NCBI RefSeq assembly: GCF_000620145.1 | Contig: NZ_KK211083.1 | Coordinates: forward strand, 186,001-250,000 | Source: Deefgea rivuli DSM 18356 | GTDB lineage: Bacteria > Pseudomonadota > Gammaproteobacteria > Burkholderiales > Chitinibacteraceae | Length of the DNA: 64,000 bases | Direction of reading: 5' to 3' | Part shown: in pieces, positions 45,768 to 54,323 of the stretch | Position numbering within the stretch: position 1 is the first letter of the stretch | Layout of the letters: each line of letters opens with the position of its first letter | The notes under the pieces: model-generated | Seen by the model: the letters and a program-made list of their open reading frames with translations, nothing else | What the model was told of the DNA's origin: nothing | Databases searched by the model: none | Made by a program: the position numbers and the translations under genes

Positions 45768-47336
45768 ATGAAAAAAATTGTCCTGCTCTTAACGCACACG
45801 CATCTGGCGGCAATGACATGGTCGGCGCAAGGCGCGCGGCCGTTGATGCATTTTGCGCACGATGCACAAGGCAATGCAGACTTGGCGGAGTTTGTGCAGC
45901 GGCATCAAAGTGCGCAATTTTATGTGCTGACTGATTTGGTCGAGGAAGATTTTCAGCGTGATGTGGTGCCACATTTGTCTGCACGCGATCAAGCACAATT
46001 ATTGAGGCGCAAGCTCGATCAACTGTTCCGCGCAACGCCTTATCGGCGTGCCGTGGTGCAAACCAAAGGTAAGCGCGGGCAGCAAGATCAATTGCAATTA
46101 TCCGCGATTATCAATCGTGAGTTGCTCGACAATATTGTTGAAACATTATTGGCCGCGCGCTGCGCTTTGCATGGCATTTATTCGGTCGCCTTATTAACGC
46201 AAGAAATGCTACGCAAGCTCAAACTCGATGCGCCGCATTTATTGCTGATGTCGTCTTCTTGTGCCGGTACTTTGCGGCAAAGCTATTTTACGCCCGCGGG
46301 TTTGCAGTTTTCGCGGCTTGGTGCGTTTGATGCGATGCAAAGCATCACGGCACAAGGGCTTTTGATTGCGAGTGAAATCCGCCGTGCACGGCAATACTTA
46401 AGCACGATGCGTCTGATGGGGCGAGACGATCAATTGCAGATTGTCGCTCTATTTGATACCAGCATGGCTGAGCAATTGACCTTGATTGCTCAAGAGTTAA
46501 AAGAAGATGCGGTGCAATTACAGCTGGATCTGGAATCTGGCTTGTCTCGCTTTATTCAAAAGCTCAAATTACCGGCCTGCTGTTCAACGTGGCAGGATGT
46601 ATTACTGGCAACATTACTGCACAGCAAAACGCCAAATCAATATGCGCAGCCTGATATGTTGCGCTATGCGCGTTTATATCATTTTGGCTTGGGTATGCAG
46701 TGGGCTGCAGCGGCAATATTCAGCTTGGGGCTGATACTGTCTGGCATTGGTCTGCTGCAGGGTGATCAAATTCAGCAGCAGCTCAAGCTCGCCAATACGC
46801 AAATTCAGCATGAACAATCCCGTTTGCGTGAATTGAATCAAAAACTCAAATTAGCCAATGCCGGTAATCCGGCACAAATTCAGGCTGCCGTTGAATTGTA
46901 TCAACGAGATCTGGCGCAATGGCCCAGCGCTGAAGCGGCCGCAAAACGCTTTAGCCAAGTATTTAGTGATTTTCCACGGCTGACTTTAGAGCAATTTCAG
47001 TGGCAAGTGGGCGGCATGAATCTTGCCGTCGCCGAAGGGCAGGCCAGCCCTGCCACTGAGACAAGCTTGGCGCGGAGCGCGCAGCAGTTAACGATCGTTG
47101 GGCGGGTCAGTGATCCAGCGGCTTATCGGCAGGCCTTATCGGATGTTAATCGCTTGGCCGAGCAATTGCGGCAATGGCCCAATGCCAGCGTTAAAATTGT
47201 GAAGCGTCCTTTAGATACTCGGCCTGAAGCGGCAATCGATACGCAAGCACAGGCAAGCACTGAAAAAAACCGCGTTGATTTTGCATTGCAAGTGGATTTA
47301 GCCCCTTCTTTATCGGCGCAAGGGGAGGCAAAATGA
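45768..47336 (+). CDS. mshI: MSHA-type biogenesis protein, MshI-like (PilM/PilN-like)
   Basis: The 522-residue protein starts directly after mshG. The N-terminal 300 residues look like an actin-like PilM/MshI cytoplasmic domain, with little recognisable sequence similarity. One membrane helix (MQWAAAAIFSLGLILSGIGLLQG, about 310-332) and a coiled coil (QQQLKLANTQIQHEQSRLRELNQKL, split by Gly at the end) follow. The periplasmic PilN-like part (about 360-522) ends the protein. The assignment rests mainly on position and topology. Confidence 0.7.
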   Translation: MKKIVLLLTHTHLAAMTWSAQGARPLMHFAHDAQGNADLAEFVQRHQSAQFYVLTDLVEEDFQRDVVPHLSARDQAQLLRRKLDQLFRATPYRRAVVQTKGKRGQQDQLQLSAIINRELLDNIVETLLAARCALHGIYSVALLTQEMLRKLKLDAPHLLLMSSSCAGTLRQSYFTPAGLQFSRLGAFDAMQSITAQGLLIASEIRRARQYLSTMRLMGRDDQLQIVALFDTSMAEQLTLIAQELKEDAVQLQLDLESGLSRFIQKLKLPACCSTWQDVLLATLLHSKTPNQYAQPDMLRYARLYHFGLGMQWAAAAIFSLGLILSGIGLLQGDQIQQQLKLANTQIQHEQSRLRELNQKLKLANAGNPAQIQAAVELYQRDLAQWPSAEAAAKRFSQVFSDFPRLTLEQFQWQVGGMNLAVAEGQASPATETSLARSAQQLTIVGRVSDPAAYRQALSDVNRLAEQLRQWPNASVKIVKRPLDTRPEAAIDTQAQASTEKNRVDFALQVDLAPSLSAQGEAK

Positions 47337-47926
47337 ATTTTTCAATTTACACGCGGCAAGATTGGCTCTTGATTCGCAGCGCGATTGTTTGGTTGGGCAG
47401 CGCCATGTTACTCGCTGGCGTGCTGCTGCTGGGCACGCAAATTTACTTATATTTTAGTGAGCAAGAGCAACGCAGTCTGCGCGAACAATTGCAGCAAGTC
47501 CGTAGTCGCGCAGATGCTGCGCAAATGTCATGGCAAAGCGTGCGTGAGCATCATGCACAATTTAATTTATTGCAAAAGCGTAGTATTTTTGGCGAAGAGC
47601 GTCGCTTAGATTGGATTGAAGCTTTAGCTAATAAAGCCAAAATGCAGCCCGATATGCAGTTGCAATACCAATTTTCTCCCCAAAAAGCGCTGCCGCAATC
47701 TGCACCGCTGCATGATTTACAAATCTACGCGAGCATGATGCGGATTAATTTCTTGGCGCGCAATGAGTTGGGTTTTTCCGATTTCACGCAATGGCTCGCT
47801 ACTTTACCGGGTTATGCCGCGCCCACTTCATGCCTACTGCGCCGAGCAGAGAGTGCAGGTTTAGTGATCAATTGCGAATACGCTTGGCTGACTATTTCGC
47901 CTGTGAAAGCGGAGGTTGCACCATGA
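47333..47926 (+). CDS. mshJ: MSHA-type biogenesis protein, MshJ-like (PilO-like)
   Basis: The 197-residue protein has one N-terminal helix (IVWLGSAMLLAGVLLLGTQIYLYF, about 18-41), a Gln-rich coiled coil, and a small periplasmic domain. This is the bitopic PilO/MshJ plan. The gene overlaps both neighbours by ATGA. Two cysteines near the end (SCLLRRA...INCEYA) could pair. Named by position and topology. Confidence 0.68.
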   Translation: MNFSIYTRQDWLLIRSAIVWLGSAMLLAGVLLLGTQIYLYFSEQEQRSLREQLQQVRSRADAAQMSWQSVREHHAQFNLLQKRSIFGEERRLDWIEALANKAKMQPDMQLQYQFSPQKALPQSAPLHDLQIYASMMRINFLARNELGFSDFTQWLATLPGYAAPTSCLLRRAESAGLVINCEYAWLTISPVKAEVAP

Positions 47927-48174
47927 AATTACAAATGATTTGCTGTCTGTTGATTGCAATGCCAGTTCAGGCCAATGAATGGGGGCGCTTATTTTTTACG
48001 CAGCAAGAGCGCCAAGAAGGCGTGAGCGCGCCAGCTGCCGCTGATCACACGCTAGTTTCTGCGCGGCGCTTTGACGGCGAGCTGCAAACGCCGCGCGGCA
48101 AAGTGCGTTGGGTGAACGGTGAGAAAGCGCAGCCACCCGCTGGCAAAAAGCCGGGGGATATTTGGCAAGAGTAA
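47923..48174 (+). CDS. mshK: Small exported MshK-like protein
   Basis: The 83-residue protein has a signal peptide (MKLQMICCLLIAMPVQA, then NEWGRLFFTQQER). Its C-terminal segment is FDGELQTPRGKVRWVNGEKAQ, like the MshK/PilP small-protein pattern. The start at 47923 has a strong GGAGG and overlaps the mshJ stop by ATGA. A longer in-frame ORF from 47791 is spurious. It is the last gene of the operon. Confidence 0.72.
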   Translation: MKLQMICCLLIAMPVQANEWGRLFFTQQERQEGVSAPAAADHTLVSARRFDGELQTPRGKVRWVNGEKAQPPAGKKPGDIWQE

Positions 48175-48195
48175 CTGGCGTTGAGATTTGTTTTA

Positions 48196-48246
48196 GGGTA
48201 TTTGCTCGTAGCCTTTTATTTATAATGCTTGCATTGATATACCAAT
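48196..48246. repeat. 51-nt palindromic element, copy G
   Basis: It begins GGGTATTTGCTCGTAGCC, has loop TTTTATTTATAATGC, and ends TTGCATTGATATACCAAT. It starts 22 nt after the mshK stop, ahead of the terminator. Confidence 0.78.
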
Positions 48247-48295
48247 AAATTTTTACTTTGTTGAACCATCGCCGCTGCTGGCAAATCGATGATAC

Positions 48296-48330
48296 AAACG
48301 CTGTAAACACTGTGTTACAGCGTTTTTTTA
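48296..48330 (+). terminator. Rho-independent terminator of the msh operon
   Basis: AACGCTGTAA and TTACAGCGTT form a perfect 10-bp stem around ACACTGTG, followed by TTTTTA. Confidence 0.9.
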
Positions 48331-48380
48331 TTGAGCGCGTAAAATGGCCAGATTGTTGCCGCTGTGGCTGAGGGATTTGT

Positions 48381-49691
48381 GTGTTTGATGCGCGTTTGCG
48401 TTCTAATATTTTTGCCTTGTACTTGGTGCAAGGGCTCAATTACGTTGTTTCATTCGTAACTTTCCCTTTTTTGCTGGTTCAGTTGGGTACAGAGGGCTTT
48501 GGCGTGATGAATTACGCCTTTGCCGCCATTCAATACGGTGTGTTGCTGACGGATTTTGGTTTTAATTTATCGGCGGTGCGCGATGTGGCGCAAGTGCGCG
48601 ACGACCCCAAGGCGGCGGCGCGGATTTTCTGGCGTGTAACTTGGGCAAAAACGCTACTGATGGTGGCTTCCAGTCTGATTTTGCTGGTGCTGACTTTCAC
48701 GCTGGGTAGCTGGCAAGAACACGCGAATGTGTTTTTGTGGAGCCAGCTCTATATTCTGAGCTCGGTGTTATTCCCGATCTGGTATTTCCAAGGTTTTGAA
48801 AAACTTCAGCTCGCCTCAGGGCTAATGGTTTTGGCGCGCGCGTTGACGCTGGGCTTTTTGCTGCTGTGGATTAGCGGCCCAGACGACGTGGCGCTGGCCG
48901 TGATTTTACAGGCAACACCGCAAATTCTGGCTGGATTACTGTGGTGGTTTACCGGTTGGGGTGTTGCCAAACCAGAATGGGTAAAAATCCAGTTTTCCGA
49001 GCTGAAAGCCGCGCTTAAAGCCAGTTCGCCGTTTTTTCTGTCGGCGATTTCGACCAGCTTGTATACAACGTCCACCACGGTCTTGCTCGGCCTGTTTGCC
49101 GCGCCGCTGCAAGTGGGTTTGTTTGCTGCGGCTTATAAGCTGGTGTATATCGCCCAAGGCCTGATCGGCCCTTTGGTGCAAGCGATGTACCCACGGATTG
49201 CACAATTGGCGGTGACTGATAAGCCTGCGGCGATTCGTTTAATTCATAAAGCATTTTATATTCAAGGCGCAGTGGGCTTGGCGATGACACTCGCTTTGGC
49301 GCTGGCTTTACCTTTGTTTACACCGTTGAGCGTCGCATGGTTTGGTGCTGATTTTTCCGTATCGCGCGCTTTTCTAGCGTTGAGCAACTCGCAGGACGTC
49401 ATGTTTTGGTTGTCGCCGGTGATTGTGCTGGGTGCATTGTCGGTAGTGTATGGCCAGCAAACACTGTTGGTATTTGGTTTCGAGCGCTACTTTGCGCGCA
49501 TTTTGGTTGCGGCGGGCGTACTGAATATTGCGTTAATGTGTTGGTGGGTGCCGGGCTCAAGCCATGCAGGCGTGCGTGCGGCGCAAAGTGTGTTGAGCGT
49601 AGAATTATTCATCGTATTGGCATTTTGGTGGCGAGCGCAGCAGATTTTCCGCGAAGCGCGTTCCAGTGAAAAAAGTGGAAATCACCTATGA
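48381..49691 (+). CDS. Polysaccharide flippase (Wzx/MATE-like, polysaccharide biosynthesis family)
   Basis: The 436-residue protein has about 12-13 helices. The Wzx-type opening is LRSNIFALYLVQGLNYVVSFVTFPFLLVQLGTEGFG (broken by charged residues), with conserved VRD and YILSSVLFPIWYFQGFE. GAGGG lies 6 nt before the GTG start (48381). It flips undecaprenyl-linked oligosaccharide across the inner membrane. First gene of the polysaccharide cluster and overlaps the next by ATGA. Confidence 0.88.
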   Translation: MFDARLRSNIFALYLVQGLNYVVSFVTFPFLLVQLGTEGFGVMNYAFAAIQYGVLLTDFGFNLSAVRDVAQVRDDPKAAARIFWRVTWAKTLLMVASSLILLVLTFTLGSWQEHANVFLWSQLYILSSVLFPIWYFQGFEKLQLASGLMVLARALTLGFLLLWISGPDDVALAVILQATPQILAGLLWWFTGWGVAKPEWVKIQFSELKAALKASSPFFLSAISTSLYTTSTTVLLGLFAAPLQVGLFAAAYKLVYIAQGLIGPLVQAMYPRIAQLAVTDKPAAIRLIHKAFYIQGAVGLAMTLALALALPLFTPLSVAWFGADFSVSRAFLALSNSQDVMFWLSPVIVLGALSVVYGQQTLLVFGFERYFARILVAAGVLNIALMCWWVPGSSHAGVRAAQSVLSVELFIVLAFWWRAQQIFREARSSEKSGNHL

Positions 49692-50689
49692 CTTTAGTTT
49701 CCTTCTTATTGCCCTGCTTTAACTCTGAAGCGTATCTACAGCAAACATTGGATTCTATTTGCGCACAGAGCTATACCCACTGGGAATGTATCACCATTGA
49801 TGATGGCTCGACGGATGGCACTTTAGATATTTTACAAGCCGCCGCCGCGCGCGATCCGCGCTTTATCGTCATTAGCCGCGAAAATCGCGGATTGATTTCG
49901 ACATTGAATGAAGCGATAGCCGTTGCGCGCGGTGAATGGTTGGCGCGGATTGATGCGGATGATATTTGCACGCCGGATCGCCTAGATAAGCAACTCGCCC
50001 GCCTCATAGAAACCGGCGCGGATGTGTGCGGCGCGTGGGTGCGTTTTATCGGTGATCGTTCAGGTGTTTGGCAAACGCAAAGTAGCGATGGGGCGATTAA
50101 AGCGGGATTATTGTTCAATTCAACGTTGGCGCATCCCACCGTCATGCTACGCGCGAGCTTAGTGAAAGATCAAGGCTACGACGCAGCGGCGCTGCATGCG
50201 GAAGATTATGCGCTGTGGTGTCGCCTCGCGAAAAACGGGGCGATCTTTACTGGCGTCGCTGAAGTGTTGCTGGAGTATCGCTGCCATGCAGGGCAAATTA
50301 CGCAGTCGAAAAAAGAGCAATTGCGCGCCACCGCGCAGAAAATCCGTCTGGATTACGCAAGCCATGCGCTACCTTTGCCCTTGCAACCCGTCGCTAGCGA
50401 ATTTGCCGAACTGGCTGAACCGGGGCGAATCTTGACCGTCATCGAGTGCCGCAGCCTGTTTACGATTTATCTGCAATTGGCGCAGCTCTGGCCAGAAAGC
50501 CGTGCTGCCTTGGGCGAAGTGTGGCTGGATACTTTGCAGCGAACTCAAGGTATTTCTATGGGTATGTTAATGGATTCTTTGGTAATAAAGACCAAGCTAC
50601 CAATACCCATTGCTGAAAAAAATAAGTGGCGCAAGCAATTGTTGCGGATGTTAGTTAGCGACCGCGTTTGGCAGCGTTTAAAGCGATGA
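49688..50689 (+). CDS. Family 2 glycosyltransferase
   Basis: The 333-residue GT-A fold enzyme opens LVSFLLPCFNSEAYLQQTLDSI. It carries DDGSTDGTLDIL (nucleotide site), RIDADDICTPDRLDKQ (D-x-D metal site) and HAEDYALWCRLAK (acceptor/base region). The C-terminal 90 residues are less typical; a 51-nt palindrome (50560-50610) is translated there as MGMLMDSLVIKTKLPIP. It adds a sugar to the glycan lipid. Coupled to its neighbours by ATGA on both sides. Confidence 0.9.
   Translation: MTLVSFLLPCFNSEAYLQQTLDSICAQSYTHWECITIDDGSTDGTLDILQAAAARDPRFIVISRENRGLISTLNEAIAVARGEWLARIDADDICTPDRLDKQLARLIETGADVCGAWVRFIGDRSGVWQTQSSDGAIKAGLLFNSTLAHPTVMLRASLVKDQGYDAAALHAEDYALWCRLAKNGAIFTGVAEVLLEYRCHAGQITQSKKEQLRATAQKIRLDYASHALPLPLQPVASEFAELAEPGRILTVIECRSLFTIYLQLAQLWPESRAALGEVWLDTLQRTQGISMGMLMDSLVIKTKLPIPIAEKNKWRKQLLRMLVSDRVWQRLKR
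50560..50610. repeat. 51-nt palindromic element inside a glycosyltransferase gene, copy H
   Basis: ATGGGTAT (50558-50565) and ATACCCAT (50603-50610) are the outer arms at exact family spacing. The middle, TGGATTCTTTGGTAATAAAG, is AT-rich, unlike the flanks. It adds 17 codons without breaking the frame. Confidence 0.75.
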
Positions 50690-51168
50690 ATGATTTTCAA
50701 GTTCGCAGAGCCGATGCCTCAGATGTTGCGAGTATCGCCGCGCTGGGAATCCAAGTTTGGCTCGATACCTATACCGAGGGCGTGAGTGCCTTGTGTGCCG
50801 ATTTTGTACTGCAAGAGTTTGCGGTGGCACGCGTGCAAGCAAGTATTGCGCAGCATGATTATTGGGTTGCGGTGCAAAATGAGCTTTTGCTGGGTTATAT
50901 CGTGGTTGATCCGAGTTGCGTTGCGCCTTGGGGCGCAGAAGTTTGTAAATTGTATGTGCAAGCACGCTGGCAAGGTAAAGGGGTTGGCGTGGCGTTATTG
51001 GCGATGGCGAAGCAAAATTTCCCGCAATTCTGGCTTTCGGTTTATCACGCGAATGCAAAAGCGATTCAATTTTATCAAGGGCAGGGGCTGTCGCAGGTGG
51101 GGAAAACTGATTTTATGATGGGCAATCAGCGGCATGAAAATTATATATTTGCACTGGCCTCAGCATGA
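50686..51168 (+). CDS. GNAT-family N-acetyltransferase
   Basis: The 160-residue protein has the GNAT fold: VRRADASDVASIAALG, then KLYVQARWQGKGVGVALLAMA (acetyl-CoA loop Q-x-x-G-x-G), then VYHANAKAIQFYQGQGL. Its ATG (50686) overlaps the upstream stop by ATGA, so a longer start at 50668 is rejected. Substrate unknown; by position it could acetylate an amino sugar, or be a passenger. Confidence 0.85.
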   Translation: MNDFQVRRADASDVASIAALGIQVWLDTYTEGVSALCADFVLQEFAVARVQASIAQHDYWVAVQNELLLGYIVVDPSCVAPWGAEVCKLYVQARWQGKGVGVALLAMAKQNFPQFWLSVYHANAKAIQFYQGQGLSQVGKTDFMMGNQRHENYIFALASA

Positions 51169-52262
51169 AAATCGCTATTTTCCTGCGTGATTTAGGTTTA
51201 GGTGGCGTTGAGCGTTGTGCGGTCTTGGTCGGCGAAGCGCTGGCCGCGCGTGGCTTTGCGGTGACGCTGGTGCTGCTGGGCGGTCATCGCAATTTGTGGA
51301 CATCGCGAATTCACCAAGTTCAAGTCGTTGATTTATCCAATGCGTGGCAGCCACTCAAACCGTGGACGTGGTTGGCCGGTTGGCGCGCCGCCCGCCGTAT
51401 TGCGCGTGAACACGATGTCGTTATTGCTGGAACATTTTTGCTGCCGCTGTATATGGCGTATGCGGCGACGCGTGGACTCAAAAAACGCGTGATTGGCTGG
51501 GTGCATGGGCCGTTCTATGAGCTAGATCAATTTGCCAAAATGAACCCGGTGCATCGAGCGGCGTGCCAGTTTGCGTATCGGCGTTTGGATGAGCTGATTT
51601 TTGTTTCTAATCATGCCAAAGATTCGATGGCACGCTGGTTGAAATGCTCGGCCAAAGACGCTTGGCAAGTGCTGCCCAACTTCGTCGATGCCGCGCAAAG
51701 CATTCCTACTGCGGTGCCGCGAATCAGCAATTCGCCGCTGCGCATCGTTTTTATTGGCCGCATCGCAACAGAAAAACAGCCGCATCTCTGGCTGGATACG
51801 CTGGCTGCGCTGAATGCTAAAAAGGTCGCAGCCTATCTGACCATCGTCGGCGATGGCCCTTTGGAAGATTGGCTAAAGAAAGAGGTCGAACAACGCGGCC
51901 TGAGCGAACAAATCACCTTTGCAGGTCGGCAAGAAAACGTCAGCAGCTACCTCGGAGAAGCCGATGTCTTGCTTTTAACTTCTAGTTTTGAAGGTTGTCC
52001 TTTGGTTGTATTGGAGGCTATGCCAATAGGTGTATTGCTTGCAAGCACAAACGCTGGTGGAGTATATGAGTTATTCGCTGAGCGCCGCGATGAGTTTGTT
52101 GTGGATGAAGCCAGCGGAGATGCACTCGCCAACTTAATCATTGCGCAGCAAACGCATGCGGCAGAATTAAGCGTATGGCTAAAACAGCGCGCCGAGCACT
52201 ATTCGCAAGCCGCACTGATTGAGCGTTGGGTGGCCTTGCTTGAGGATGCGGGCGATGTTTGA
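51165..52262 (+). CDS. Family 4 glycosyltransferase
   Basis: The 365-residue GT-B protein opens MKIAIFLRDLGLGGVERCAV (donor-loop GG). It carries IVFIGRIATEKQPHLWLDTLAAL, TIVGDGPLEDWLK, and the C-terminal nucleotide-sugar motif SSFEGCPLVVLEAMPIG with E-x7-E. The DNA encoding that motif (about 51968-52078) is richer in A+T codons than the rest of the gene. It starts by ATGA overlap. Confidence 0.9.
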   Translation: MKIAIFLRDLGLGGVERCAVLVGEALAARGFAVTLVLLGGHRNLWTSRIHQVQVVDLSNAWQPLKPWTWLAGWRAARRIAREHDVVIAGTFLLPLYMAYAATRGLKKRVIGWVHGPFYELDQFAKMNPVHRAACQFAYRRLDELIFVSNHAKDSMARWLKCSAKDAWQVLPNFVDAAQSIPTAVPRISNSPLRIVFIGRIATEKQPHLWLDTLAALNAKKVAAYLTIVGDGPLEDWLKKEVEQRGLSEQITFAGRQENVSSYLGEADVLLLTSSFEGCPLVVLEAMPIGVLLASTNAGGVYELFAERRDEFVVDEASGDALANLIIAQQTHAAELSVWLKQRAEHYSQAALIERWVALLEDAGDV

Positions 52263-52884
52263 ACTCGACCACATTTTTGTTCTATGCGAGCCAGGTGCGC
52301 CAGAGGCGGATGAACTCGTCGCGGTTGGGTTGATTGAGGGGCGAGGCGGCTCGCATCGCGGGCAGGGAACGAGCAATCGTGTGTTTTTCTTTCAGGACGT
52401 CTATCTGGAATTTTTGTGGGTACACGACGAAGTCGAGGCACGCTCTAGCCGCACTGCGCCAACGCAATTGTGGGAGCGTTGGTCGCAACGCCAGCGCGGG
52501 GCATCGTCATTTGGTCTTTGTTTTCGCCCATCGCAGCCGCAGTTTTCTGAACAAAAACCATTTGCAGGCTTTGATTATCGGCCCGCGTATTTCCCAGATA
52601 CGTATTCGATTTGGCTGGCAAAGCAGCCGATCACGCAAGCGATGATGTTCTATTTATCATTTGCTCGCCCGCCGATTCACTCAATGCCTGATGCACCATT
52701 GAACCGGCTGGCGACTGAATTAATTCAACTGCAGCTAGCCTCACCAGTGTTCATTGAGACCGCACATTGGCCAGTAAAAATGCAATTGGAAAATCATTCC
52801 TCTGAACAAATGACTTTGCGATTAAACGGCTATGCGCAACGTAGTGTGGCGTTATCAAGCTTGCCGTTGACGATTTACTACTAG
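52255..52884 (+). CDS. Glyoxalase-like (VOC-type) domain protein
   Basis: The 209-residue protein opens FELDHIFVLCEPGAPEADELVAVGLIEGRGG, the opening of Glyoxalase_3-like (VOC superfamily) domains. RVFFFQDVYLEFLWVHDE follows. The metal-site His/Glu pair is suggested by DHIF and LEFLW. It overlaps the glycosyltransferase gene by 8 nt. VOC proteins include lyases and dioxygenases; a sugar-modifying role is only a guess from context. Confidence 0.75.
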   Translation: MFELDHIFVLCEPGAPEADELVAVGLIEGRGGSHRGQGTSNRVFFFQDVYLEFLWVHDEVEARSSRTAPTQLWERWSQRQRGASSFGLCFRPSQPQFSEQKPFAGFDYRPAYFPDTYSIWLAKQPITQAMMFYLSFARPPIHSMPDAPLNRLATELIQLQLASPVFIETAHWPVKMQLENHSSEQMTLRLNGYAQRSVALSSLPLTIYY

Positions 52885-53016
52885 GAATAATCTTTAAACA
52901 TAAATTGGATTTGAAGCTCTGCACCGCGCTCAAACCTTTCGACATCTTGTTACGCCCACAATCGCGCAATCCCGCTAGAAACCGTTAAAATAAGCGGTCA
53001 CTTTATAAAGACTGCC

Positions 53017-53823
53017 ATGAATCGCGCTGCATTGTTAATCCCCCATTTTAATAATCCGCAAGGCCTTGCGACATCGCTCGCATCGGTCGGTGTGGATGAG
53101 TGCGTTGATGCGGTGATTGTTGACGATGGCAGCGTGCGCGCTCCGCTCGACGAAGCGCTGTGCCGCGCCGCATGGCGCGCGAAAGGCGATTTGAAATTTT
53201 ATTATTTGCCGCACAATTGCGGCATTGAGTACGCGCTCAATACGGGGCTGGAAGCGATTCTGGCGGCAGATTACGAATTTGTGGCGCGGCTCGATTGTGA
53301 TGATCTGTGTGTATCTGACCGTATCGCTCGCCAAATCAGCTTTCTGGACCAATACCCCGAGGTTTATTTGCTCGGCAGCGCAGTGACTTTTTTTGATGCG
53401 TCGGGTGATCGCTTTACCTTGAACCAGCCGCAAACGCATGCTGAGATCGTGCAGCAAATGCACAAAGACAACGCGTTTACGCACCCGAGCGTAATGTTCC
53501 GTACCGCTGGCGTGCGCGAAATCGGTCTGTATCCAATGGATTGTATTGCCGCCGAAGATTTTGCTTATTTTTGGAAGTTTGTTGATCGCTACCAAACGGC
53601 GAATTTAGCCGATGTTCTGACCAAAAGTGAATACAACGACAGCGGCATTTCGCTGAGCCGCCGTCGCCAGCAGCAAGCAATGCGCATCAAAATCCTCGCG
53701 CGCTACTTTGATTGGCGGCCACGGTCGCTGCTCAATATCGGCAAGGCGGCGGCATCATTCGCATTGCCAGTGTCATTCACACGCAAAATTAAACGTCTTT
53801 TAGGGGTCGGCAAATGGAATTAA
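53017..53823 (+). CDS. Family 2 glycosyltransferase (tandem paralogue 1)
   Basis: The 268-residue GT-A enzyme has LIPHFNNPQGLATSLASV, VIVDDGSVRAPLDEAL, NCGIEYALNTGL, ARLDCDDLCVSDRIARQ (D-x-D region) and AAEDFAYFWKFV. It is paralogous over its whole length to the gene at 54323, with a shared run GTATCTGACCGTATCGCTCG identical in DNA. A 132-nt gap upstream suggests its own promoter. Overlaps the next gene by 10 nt. Confidence 0.9.
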   Translation: MNRAALLIPHFNNPQGLATSLASVGVDECVDAVIVDDGSVRAPLDEALCRAAWRAKGDLKFYYLPHNCGIEYALNTGLEAILAADYEFVARLDCDDLCVSDRIARQISFLDQYPEVYLLGSAVTFFDASGDRFTLNQPQTHAEIVQQMHKDNAFTHPSVMFRTAGVREIGLYPMDCIAAEDFAYFWKFVDRYQTANLADVLTKSEYNDSGISLSRRRQQQAMRIKILARYFDWRPRSLLNIGKAAASFALPVSFTRKIKRLLGVGKWN

Positions 53824-54323
53824 GCATTCAAGTAGAGCAAGCCGCCGACGTTGAAGCCGTCGAGAATTTGATGTTGCAGGCGTTTGCCAATCATCCGCAT
53901 AGTAATAATCAGGAATATAAATTGGTGAACGCTTTGCGTGTCGCGGGTGCATGTGCTGTGGCCTTGCTGGCAAAGAAAGATGGTGCGTTGTGTGGCGCGG
54001 TGTACGCCTCACTCATTCAGCTCAATGGCGTTGAAGACGGCTGGTATTGTATTGCACCGGTTGCGGTATCGCCAGCTGAGCAAAAGCAAGGCATCGGCCA
54101 AGCGTTGATGCGCGCCGCGTTGCATCAATTGCAGCAATTGGGCGCGAAAGGCTGTGTCATTGTTGGCGATCCCGCGTACTACAGTCGCTTTGGTTTTGCA
54201 CGGCATGAAGGGCTGGTTTCTCCGGGTATTCCTGATGAATACGTGATGGGTCTGGCCTTTGCTGATGCCAAGCCGCAAGGCCGCATCGATTATCATGCTG
54301 CGTTTTTGGCGATGGAGGCTTGA
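53814..54323 (+). CDS. GNAT-family N-acetyltransferase (YhbS-like)
   Basis: The 169-residue protein has MELSIQVEQAADVEAVENLMLQAF, then APVAVSPAEQKQGIGQALMRAAL (acetyl-CoA site), then CVIVGDPAYYSRFGFARHEGL. The last is the YhbS pattern. It sits between two paralogous glycosyltransferases with overlaps on both sides. An N-acyl modification of an amino sugar is possible, but YhbS-type proteins also occur as free-standing enzymes. Confidence 0.85.
   Translation: MELSIQVEQAADVEAVENLMLQAFANHPHSNNQEYKLVNALRVAGACAVALLAKKDGALCGAVYASLIQLNGVEDGWYCIAPVAVSPAEQKQGIGQALMRAALHQLQQLGAKGCVIVGDPAYYSRFGFARHEGLVSPGIPDEYVMGLAFADAKPQGRIDYHAAFLAMEA

Noticed and set aside
47791-48174. 127-codon frame covering mshJ end and mshK
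   Set aside because: The real gene starts at 47923 with a GGAGG site and signal peptide; the upstream part is mshJ read in another frame.
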